Assembly (NCBI GenBank): GCA_009706135.1
Contig: WLRX01000060.1
Coordinates: 1 to 5,943 of the forward strand
Origin: Actinomycetota bacterium
GTDB lineage: Bacteria; Actinomycetota; Actinomycetes; Nanopelagicales; Nanopelagicaceae
Length of the DNA: 5,943 nt
Reading direction: 5' to 3'
In this document: positions 1-5,253 of the stretch, one piece after another
Layout: each line of letters starts with the position of its first letter
Position numbering within the stretch: the first letter of the stretch is position 1
Translations under genes and position numbers: made by a program
The notes under the pieces: model-generated
What the model saw: only the letters and a program-made list of their open reading frames with translations
Databases searched by the model: none
What the model was told of the DNA's origin: nothing

Positions 1-313
1 AACGACCCACGTGAAAAAGGCGCTCTGTTCGCAAGTCAATGAAGTCACTTAAACAGGGACGTCCTTCGGGATCGAACATGGTCGACAAAACACCCTTGGG
101 TTTATGAAGTGCAAGATAAGTTTTGGTCAAAGATTGCGTGATTGTCTCACCATCAACCATTACTGCAGATTTTGAAGGATCGAACTTGGCACCAAGTTCC
201 CTGATGATTAATCCGTCGACACTTACTCGTCCGGATGCGATTAAATCATCTGCTCCCCTGCGGCTAGTGATGCCCGCGTCGGCGATGATTTTATTCAAGC
301 GTTTTTCACTCAT
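1..313 (-). CDS. rluB: 23S rRNA pseudouridine synthase, RluB/RsuA family (N-terminal 104 residues, cut by window edge)
   Basis: Isomerises a specific uridine to pseudouridine in ribosomal RNA; in this family RluB acts on helix 80 of 23S rRNA and RsuA on 16S rRNA. The visible part has an S4 RNA-binding domain at about residues 4-50 (RLNKIIADAGITSRRGADD, then SGRVSVDG), followed by the start of the catalytic domain from residue 66 (YLALHKPKGVLST). It ends at HVGR, residues 101-104, so the catalytic Asp of the family motif GRLD would be the second residue beyond the edge. The ATG at 313 is supported by an in-frame TAG three codons upstream and by the S4 domain beginning directly after it; no strong Shine-Dalgarno is visible. 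It follows scpB on the same strand after 109 bases, the usual actinobacterial order. The family is certain; RluB rather than another RsuA-family member is inferred from position. Confidence 0.9.
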   Translation of the reverse strand, partial: MSEKRLNKIIADAGITSRRGADDLIASGRVSVDGLIIRELGAKFDPSKSAVMVDGETITQSLTKTYLALHKPKGVLSTMFDPEGRPCLSDFIDLRTERLFHVGR

Positions 314-422
314 AAGTGGCTATCCATTCTCGACAGTCAACGTATCGCCATTTAACCAAGCGATGCAGGCAGAACTCTACAGCAGAAGTTAAGAGTTTAT
401 TGCTAGATGAGTTCTTGATGGG
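314..422. other. Intergenic gap between scpB and rluB
   Basis: This 109-base spacer holds no open frame worth calling. An inverted repeat of AACTCT (373-378) and AGAGTT (392-397) with a 13-base loop is present, but it is AT-rich, short and has no following T run, so it is not a convincing terminator. On the minus strand a TTGACT hexamer lies shortly before rluB without a matching -10 box at normal spacing. The gap is large for this tightly packed window, so rluB may have its own promoter, but I cannot point to it. Confidence 0.4.
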
Positions 423-1007
423 TTAATCAACGAGCGAATCTAGAATTTCATCCAAATGATCGAGATCTGGGAGATACGGAGCCAAAGCTGGCAGATCTTC
501 AAGTGAGTTCAACCCTAAACGCTCCAGGAAATAATTCGTTGTCTTATACAAAATTGCTCCTGTTTCGGGCTCTAGGCCGTACTCCTCGACTAATCCACGT
601 GTAACCAAGGTCTTCATGACCGCCTCGACATTTACCCCTCTAATTGCCGATACCCGGGCACGAGATACAGGCTGGCGATAAGCGATTACAGCCAAAGTTT
701 CAAGTGCTGCTTGAGTTAGGCGGGACTGCTGACCATCTAGAACGAATTTTTCAACAACCGAAGCGCTGTCGGGATGACTATAGAAACGCCATCCTCCAGC
801 CACGTTCTTGAGAGCAAATCCACGCTCGTCATAGCTCTCCGTGAGCTCAGAAAGCGCCTGTGAAACCTCGTCTTGGGTTACTTCTAGAACTGTAGCCAAG
901 GTCAATTCGCTGACTGGTTCATCTACCACCATCAAAATGGCTTCTATGTGCCTATGGATGTCTTTGATTTCCACGTTACTCCCCATCGGCTTTTGTATCG
1001 GTGTCAT
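423..1007 (-). CDS. scpB: Segregation and condensation protein B
   Basis: ScpB is the KITE subunit of the bacterial SMC-ScpA-ScpB condensin. It dimerises and binds the central part of ScpA, helping the ring load on and organise DNA. At 194 residues it matches the family size. Two winged-helix domains are visible, about residues 18-85 and 96-165; the second carries the family signature (AALETLAVIAYRQPVSR at 100-116, IRGVN at 122-126) and ends in LYKTTNYFLERLGL before the conserved SLEDLPALAPYLP. The start is uncertain. The ATG at 1007 overlaps scpA by 32 bases and has a weak AGAAG upstream. Alternatives are ATG at 986 (11-base overlap) and GTG at 974, which has GGGGAG four bases before it. All three keep both domains intact. 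The overlap with scpA indicates translational coupling, which suits the fixed stoichiometry of the complex. Confidence 0.95.
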   Translation of the reverse strand: MTPIQKPMGSNVEIKDIHRHIEAILMVVDEPVSELTLATVLEVTQDEVSQALSELTESYDERGFALKNVAGGWRFYSHPDSASVVEKFVLDGQQSRLTQAALETLAVIAYRQPVSRARVSAIRGVNVEAVMKTLVTRGLVEEYGLEPETGAILYKTTNYFLERLGLNSLEDLPALAPYLPDLDHLDEILDSLVD

Positions 1008-1869
1008 CGGCTTCTAAAAGTACTGGAATATCGAATTCGTCGGTACTCTCAATTTCCCCCGTTTCGGCGCCAGTCCAACTGATTTGCAGATCTCCCAGAG
1101 CCACCACCTGGTTAAATCGTAAAGCGCCTTGTCGATAAAGATCTAAAAGAGCGAGAAATCGAGCGACAACAACTAGGGTGGAAGCAGCATCGGCAATTAA
1201 GGAACGAAAACTCATCGTTCTACCTTTGCGCAAAGCCTCAACCACGAGTTTAGATTCTTCGCTAACGCTTACCAGTGCTGAATGTAGATGTTCGATAGCC
1301 ACAACCGGCACACTCTTAGGAGTTAGAACTCGTTCGGCGATGGCAGCAAATCGGTTAGCACCAACGCCGATTAACACTTCCGGCAACAAAGATGCCAGAG
1401 CCGGGTCAAGTGAAACAACGCGAGCAAACGTTTTATCGAAAGCCTCAATACGTTGGTTAAAAGTTGCGGCTATCTCCTTGAAAGCACGGTATTGAAGCAA
1501 GCGAGCAAATAGAAGGTCTCGAGCTTCCAATAACGCCAAATCCTCTTCATCTTCAACCTCACCACTGGGCAATAATTTCGCCGCTTTGAGATCGAGCAAC
1601 GTCGCCGCTATAACAAGGAACTCTGTGGCCTGATCCAGGCGCCAACCTTCTCCAGAAATCTCCAAAGCACGGATAAAGGAGATGAATTCATCCGTGACGG
1701 CGCTCAGGGCAACTTCTGTAATGTCCATTTTGTGCCTGGAAATCAACTGGAGCAAAAGGTCGAAAGGTCCATCAAAGTTCGTTAGGTGAACGGCAAACCC
1801 AGCGTTTTCAGGCGTAATTACCCCATCGCTATTGCTTAAATCAGTTTCCACCTGCGAACCGTACTTCAA
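976..1869 (-). CDS. scpA: Segregation and condensation protein A (kleisin)
   Basis: ScpA is the kleisin that bridges the two heads of the SMC dimer and recruits ScpB, closing the ring that compacts and individualises sister chromosomes. The N-terminal SMC-neck-binding region is clear at residues 28-67 (FDGPFDLLLQLI, then KMDITEVALSAVTDEFI). The middle is helical, with an acidic linker (EVEDEEDLALLEARD) that is typical of the ScpB-binding section. The C-terminal winged helix, about 205-267, ends with GALRFNQVVALGDLQISWTG. A 30-residue acidic tail follows, making 297 residues, longer than Bacillus ScpA (about 250). The start taken is TTG at 1869, preceded immediately by an in-frame TGA; the only other nearby option is GTG at 1851. 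Neither has a visible Shine-Dalgarno, so a leaderless message is possible. It is divergent from the ParA gene across 87 bases. Confidence 0.95.
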   Translation of the reverse strand: MKYGSQVETDLSNSDGVITPENAGFAVHLTNFDGPFDLLLQLISRHKMDITEVALSAVTDEFISFIRALEISGEGWRLDQATEFLVIAATLLDLKAAKLLPSGEVEDEEDLALLEARDLLFARLLQYRAFKEIAATFNQRIEAFDKTFARVVSLDPALASLLPEVLIGVGANRFAAIAERVLTPKSVPVVAIEHLHSALVSVSEESKLVVEALRKGRTMSFRSLIADAASTLVVVARFLALLDLYRQGALRFNQVVALGDLQISWTGAETGEIESTDEFDIPVLLEADDTDTKADGE

Positions 1870-1898
1870 TTTTCACAAGAATGAACCAAGGAACCCAC

Positions 1899-1927
1899 TT
1901 GCCTAGATGGAGGCTAATGCGTAGAGT
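1899..1927 (+). promoter_or_regulatory. Putative sigma-70-type promoter of the ParA cassette
   Basis: TTGCCT at 1899-1904 and TAGAGT at 1922-1927 are separated by exactly 17 bases; each matches four of six consensus positions (TTGACA, TATAAT). Transcription would begin near 1933-1935, leaving a leader of about 20 bases that includes the ribosome binding site. This is the only well-spaced pair I found upstream of the TTG start. It is a consensus match only, with no independent support. Confidence 0.35.
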
Positions 1928-1941
1928 CCCCGAATAGGAAG

Positions 1942-1948
1942 AAAGAGG
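1942..1948 (+). promoter_or_regulatory. Ribosome binding site that fixes the TTG start of the ParA gene
   Basis: AAAGAGG ends eight bases before the TTG at 1957. No ATG, GTG or other TTG occurs between this codon and the in-frame TAA at 1915-1917, and the next in-frame TTG downstream (codon 23) has no comparable site. This decides the unusual TTG start. Confidence 0.65.
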
Positions 1949-1956
1949 TTTCTCGC

Positions 1957-2841
1957 TTGAACGCTAAATCGACATTTGAAGAAGATGTAGCAACCACCTC
2001 GTCTCTACTTAATAAACCCTCCTTGAGTTTTCCTACACCTAAACCTTTGTCTGAACATGGCGGCGCAAAAGTTATTGCAATCTTCAATCAAAAAGGTGGA
2101 GTTGGGAAGACAACGTCAACAATAAATCTAGGAGCCAGTCTTGCCGAATTAGGTCGTCGAGTACTACTAGTTGACTTTGATCCTCAAGGCGGACTATCCC
2201 TCGGACTGGGCGTAAATGCTCACACGCTGCCATTCGAACAAACCGTTTCTTACGCCTTAATGACTCCCACCGCTGATATTGATCAGATTGTTTTGAAGTC
2301 TAGTGTTGCAGGCTTAGATTTCCTGCCAGCAAACCGAGATTTAGGAACTGCCGAAACAACTCTTGGAGCTGAAATCGGTGGCCAACAATATTTAAAACGT
2401 GCGTTAAATACACTTAAAGAATTCTATGATGTTATTTTAATTGACTGTCAACCAACAATGGGTCAGCTTACAATTAACGCACTCGTTGCATCTGATGAAG
2501 TTATTGTTCCGTTGCAATGTGAATATTTTGCGCTACACGGTTTTATTGAATTAAAAGGCAATTTAGATAAGGTAAAGAGTTTCTTAAATCCTGATCTCAA
2601 ACTGGTTGGCATTCTTGCAACCATGTACGACCGTAAGACTCTTCACAATCGCGAGGTACTAGGTGCAATTCTCGAAAAATATCCCGAAGATGTCTTTGAG
2701 ACTATTATTGCCAAGACCATTCGTTTTCCAGAAACAACTGTTGTAGGCGAACCAATCACTTCATATGCTTCATCCTCCGGTGGAGCTGCTTCGTATCGAC
2801 GTTTAGCACGTGAATTAATTGCCAGAGGGGGCGCAAAATGA
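1957..2841 (+). CDS. ParA/Soj-family nucleoid-binding ATPase (orphan, PldP-like)
   Basis: A deviant Walker-type ATPase of the ParA/MinD superfamily. Such proteins dimerise on ATP, bind DNA non-specifically, and position cargo (plasmids, origins, division or protein complexes) when a partner triggers hydrolysis. After a flexible N-terminal extension (1-36) come KGGVGKTT at 46-53 with the signature Lys46, the DFDPQG motif at 73-78 and the Walker B strand VILID at 159-163, followed by CQP where many ParAs have CPP. The length of 294 is normal and the frame is intact. It starts at TTG with a good ribosome binding site. No parB is adjacent; instead a small DNA-binding-like gene overlaps its stop by ATGA. 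Position beside scpA and xerD matches the orphan actinobacterial ParA-like gene studied as PldP in Corynebacterium, rather than the parAB pair near the origin. Family is certain; PldP orthology is inferred from context. Confidence 0.93.
   Translation: MNAKSTFEEDVATTSSLLNKPSLSFPTPKPLSEHGGAKVIAIFNQKGGVGKTTSTINLGASLAELGRRVLLVDFDPQGGLSLGLGVNAHTLPFEQTVSYALMTPTADIDQIVLKSSVAGLDFLPANRDLGTAETTLGAEIGGQQYLKRALNTLKEFYDVILIDCQPTMGQLTINALVASDEVIVPLQCEYFALHGFIELKGNLDKVKSFLNPDLKLVGILATMYDRKTLHNREVLGAILEKYPEDVFETIIAKTIRFPETTVVGEPITSYASSSGGAASYRRLARELIARGGAK
2824..2831 (+). promoter_or_regulatory. Ribosome binding site for the ParA partner gene
   Basis: AGAGGGGG lies inside the last codons of the ParA gene, six bases before the ATG at 2838. 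With the ATGA overlap it supports coupled translation of the two proteins. Confidence 0.6.
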
Positions 2842-3251
2842 CACGCAGAGCAAGTCTTCCAGGAGCAGATGAACTATTTCGTTCTACATCCCCAGCACTT
2901 ACTTCAGTTAAGCAAGTAGATGTTGAACCCGCTAAACCCCTTGTGGCTCCAGCTATCGCCGCACCTGTAACGTCACCATCAAAAAAGGGCGTGCGCGCAA
3001 TACAACGTCGCCGGGTAACTACCGTTGATCGTTCACCTTCAGGTCGTGAAAGACATGATGAGAAAATCACTGTGTACTTGTCCCCCGATGAACTCTACGA
3101 TTTAGATCAAGCGCGTTTGCAACTACGTGGTGATTTAGGGCTTGCAGTTGATCGTGGTCGCATTGTTCGCGAATCGATTGCTGTAATCATTGCCGATCTT
3201 GAAGCAAAAGGTGATCAAAGTATTCTTGCCCGACGTTTGCGTGGGCAGTAA
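2838..3251 (+). CDS. Small ribbon-helix-helix-like protein, probable partner of the ParA-family ATPase
   Basis: I recognise no named function. The C-terminal half has the pattern of a ribbon-helix-helix fold: a strand EKITVYLS (75-82), a helix PDELYDLDQARLQLRG (83-98), and a second helix DRGRIVRESIAVIIADLEA (105-123), then a basic tail LARRLRGQ. Such proteins dimerise and insert the paired strands into the DNA major groove. The first 74 residues are rich in Pro, Ala, Ser and basic residues and probably disordered, opening with TRRASLPGADELFR and containing a basic stretch RAIQRRR. This arrangement, a flexible basic tail before a C-terminal ribbon-helix-helix, resembles the plasmid centromere-binding protein ParG, whose tail stimulates the ATPase ParF. 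Its ATGA overlap with the ParA gene implies joint function. It could also be a plain autorepressor of the pair. The gene is real (good ribosome binding site, protein-like domain); fold and role are inferred. Confidence 0.85.
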   Translation: MTRRASLPGADELFRSTSPALTSVKQVDVEPAKPLVAPAIAAPVTSPSKKGVRAIQRRRVTTVDRSPSGRERHDEKITVYLSPDELYDLDQARLQLRGDLGLAVDRGRIVRESIAVIIADLEAKGDQSILARRLRGQ

Positions 3252-4175
3252 TTAACTAATTGCTCTCGGATGAGCCATTGCATAGGACTCTCTGATTTTA
3301 TCTATCGTAATTAATGTGTAAATCTGCGTAGTAGTTACGGATGCATGTCCTAACAGCTCTTGTACTACTCGAATATCTGCACCACCATCTAATAAATGGG
3401 TGGCAAATGAGTGTCTGAATACATGAGGAGAAATACCCTCTGCCAAACCAACTCGCCCTGCAGCATCAACAACTAATTGCCACGCACTTTGACGAGAAAT
3501 TCTGGAACCACGTTGGTTAAGAAATAACGCATCACTCTCGCTTTTAGAATTTTTCAAAACTAAAGAGGGACGAACTCTCACTAAATAATCATCTAAAGCT
3601 TTAACAGAATAACTACCCATAGGCACCACACGCTCTTTTCCACCCTTACCACGTAACTTAATTATCCGAATTTGCGAATCATCTGTTTTCATATCAATTA
3701 CATCGCCTAGATTTAAACCAACTACTTCAGACACTCGAGCGCCCGAACTGTAAAGGAGTTCAAGAATCGCTTTATTCCTCAAACTAACAATGTCATCGGA
3801 AACAACAGTGGCTTCAATTAACTGAGTAATTTGGGCAATAGTTAGTGCTTTAGGCAAACGCAAGGGTATTTTTCGCGAAACAACATCTTTCATAGGGTTA
3901 TATGCGCCATGGTCTCGCTCCAAATAGAAATAGAACGAACGAAGCGTTGATAAAATCCGATTAGATGTACTTACGGCTAATTTCTCGGAGTTTAAATAGG
4001 AAATGAATTTCTCAACCTGTTCGTCATTGAAATCTAAAGGTTCAACTTCTTGTTTCAGCAAAAACACATTGAAACGTTCTAAGTCTCGGGTGTAGGCAGA
4101 CAAAGAATTCTTAGATAATCCGCGTTCTATGCGCTGGAAATTAAGGAACAGATCAAAAAATTGATGTGAATTCAT
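3252..4175 (-). CDS. xerD: Site-specific tyrosine recombinase XerD
   Basis: With XerC or a single partner, XerD cuts and rejoins DNA at dif to resolve chromosome dimers before division. At 307 residues it is full length. The SAM-like core-binding domain spans about 1-90 (RGLSKNSLSAYTRDLERF near 18-35), and the catalytic domain follows from about 107. All catalytic residues are present at family spacing: Arg147 (SGARVSE), Lys177 (RGKGGKERVVP), His251 and Arg254 (HVFRHSFATHLL), His277 (LLGHASV) and the nucleophile Tyr286 (TQIYT). The ATG at 4175 lies inside the end of ald, a 23-base overlap, and aligns well with the start of known XerD proteins; only a weak GAAG precedes it. Its stop codon directly abuts that of the plus-strand ParA partner. 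XerD rather than XerC or a phage integrase is supported by context (ald, pyrG, scpAB). Confidence 0.95.
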   Translation of the reverse strand: MNSHQFFDLFLNFQRIERGLSKNSLSAYTRDLERFNVFLLKQEVEPLDFNDEQVEKFISYLNSEKLAVSTSNRILSTLRSFYFYLERDHGAYNPMKDVVSRKIPLRLPKALTIAQITQLIEATVVSDDIVSLRNKAILELLYSSGARVSEVVGLNLGDVIDMKTDDSQIRIIKLRGKGGKERVVPMGSYSVKALDDYLVRVRPSLVLKNSKSESDALFLNQRGSRISRQSAWQLVVDAAGRVGLAEGISPHVFRHSFATHLLDGGADIRVVQELLGHASVTTTQIYTLITIDKIRESYAMAHPRAIS

Positions 4176-5253
4176 AACCGTGTGCTTCGGCTACGGCCTT
4201 GAAGGTAACTTTTCCATCATGAGTGTTCAAACCTTTTGCTAAATCAGGATTATTTTTCATCGCTTTTTCCCAGCCATAATTAGCAATTTCTAAAGCAAAT
4301 GGCAGAGTTACATTTGTTAAGGCATACGTGGATGTCACGGGAACAGCTCCTGGCATGTTGGCTACACAATAGAAAATTGATTTATGAACCAAATATGTAG
4401 GATCTTCATGAGTGGTCGGTCTTGAATCTTCGAAACAGCCACCTTGATCTATAGCAATATCAACCAAAACCGATCCCGGTTTCATCTTAGAAACATCAGA
4501 ATTCATCACTAACTTCGGGGCTCTGGCCCCTGGGATCAATACTGCGCCAATCACTAAATCTGCTTCGTGAATTGATTTTTGGATACTTGATGTACTAGAC
4601 ATCAAAGTTTTGATTCGCCCGTTATATATCTGATCTATTTGTGCCAATCTCTTTGCGGAACGATCGAGAACTACTACATCAGCGCCCATTCCACTTGCTA
4701 TAACAGCGGCATTTAACCCAGCTACACCGCCACCGATCACAACAACTTTGCCTTGGGATACTCCTGGAACACCGGCTAAGAGCACTCCACGTCCGCCTTT
4801 AGGTTTTAACAAAACATCGGCGCCAACCTGAGTTGCCATACGTCCAGCAACTTCGCTCATAGGAGTAAGCAAAGGTAGAGAGCCGTCAACTTCAACTGTT
4901 TCATAGGCAATAGATGTAATTTTTGATCGAATAAGTGCATCAGTACATGGTTTAGACGCAGCTAAATGCAGATAAGTAAAAAGTATTTGACCTGAACGCA
5001 TTCGAACATACTCTGCTTCGATTGGTTCCTTCACTTTCATGATTAAATCAGAATTGGCCCAAACTTCATCGGCCGTGTTAAGGATTTGGGCGCCCGCATT
5101 GAGATAATTTTCATCAGAAATACTTGAACCTAATCCTGCGTTCTTCTCTACATAAACACTATGACCGTTCTTTACAAACTCGGCGACACCTTCTGGCGTG
5201 AGCGCAACGCGAAACTCTTGTAATTTAATCTCACGTGGGACGCCAATAATCAT
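4153..5253 (-). CDS. ald: L-alanine dehydrogenase (NAD-dependent)
   Basis: Catalyses the reversible oxidative deamination of L-alanine to pyruvate and ammonium with NAD, in the cytoplasm, linking alanine use to carbon and nitrogen supply. The 366 residues are close to the family norm of about 371. It opens with [10 protein letters not shown]; substrate-site residues Arg15 ([11 protein letters not shown]), Lys75 (MKVKEP) and catalytic His96 (FTYLHLA) fall at the numbering known for Mycobacterium Ald. The Rossmann motif VIGGGVAG is at 172-179 with Asp197 (VVVLDRS) for the NAD ribose, and the second catalytic Asp is at 269 (DIAIDQGG). [21 protein letters not shown] closes the active site. The start at 5253 overlaps the pyrG stop by ATGA, and its 3' end overlaps xerD by 23 bases, so the three genes are probably co-transcribed. 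A pyridine nucleotide transhydrogenase alpha subunit is related, but the length and end rule that out. Confidence 0.96.
   Translation of the reverse strand: MIIGVPREIKLQEFRVALTPEGVAEFVKNGHSVYVEKNAGLGSSISDENYLNAGAQILNTADEVWANSDLIMKVKEPIEAEYVRMRSGQILFTYLHLAASKPCTDALIRSKITSIAYETVEVDGSLPLLTPMSEVAGRMATQVGADVLLKPKGGRGVLLAGVPGVSQGKVVVIGGGVAGLNAAVIASGMGADVVVLDRSAKRLAQIDQIYNGRIKTLMSSTSSIQKSIHEADLVIGAVLIPGARAPKLVMNSDVSKMKPGSVLVDIAIDQGGCFEDSRPTTHEDPTYLVHKSIFYCVANMPGAVPVTSTYALTNVTLPFALEIANYGWEKAMKNNPDLAKGLNTHDGKVTFKAVAEAHGYEFTSIF

Larger units (their letters stand above)
1870..1956. promoter_or_regulatory. Divergent control region between scpA and the ParA-family gene
   Basis: The 87 bases between two outward-reading start codons must hold the start signals for both the scpAB unit (minus) and the ParA cassette (plus). 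On the plus strand I see one promoter-like pair and a Shine-Dalgarno, entered separately. On the minus strand I find no convincing -35/-10 pair before scpA. GCCT (1901-1904) and AGGC (1911-1914) form a small dyad next to the plus-strand -35 box, possibly an operator. The presence of promoters here is inferred from geometry. Confidence 0.5.

Noticed and set aside
4..17. CACGTGAAA core resembling a parS site (consensus GTTTCACGTGAAAC).
   Set aside because: Only 10 of 14 positions match and the bases encode the conserved FHVGR motif of the pseudouridine synthase, so coding constraint explains them.
123..392. 89-codon plus-strand open frame opposite rluB and the gap beside it.
   Set aside because: Most of it is antisense to the S4 domain of rluB and it shows no domain or ribosome binding site.
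373..397. Inverted repeat AACTCT/AGAGTT as a terminator after scpB.
   Set aside because: Six AT-rich pairs with a 13-base loop and no T run do not make a credible intrinsic terminator.
1178..1495. 105-codon plus-strand open frame inside scpA.
   Set aside because: It is antisense to conserved ScpA sequence and its translation shows no domain.
1917..1937. A six-codon leader frame (ATG to TAG) after GGAGG, upstream of the ParA gene.
   Set aside because: It overlaps the proposed -10 box and would mostly not be transcribed from that promoter; such short frames are common by chance.
2756..3070. 104-codon open frame on the minus strand opposite the ParA gene end and its partner.
   Set aside because: It is antisense to two well-supported genes, and its product is a low-complexity Arg/Ser/Thr-rich sequence with no recognisable domain.
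5229..5242. A second CACGTG palindrome resembling parS.
   Set aside because: It also matches 10 of 14 positions and encodes the conserved GVPREIK start of alanine dehydrogenase. Two weak matches far from any parB are best read as chance.
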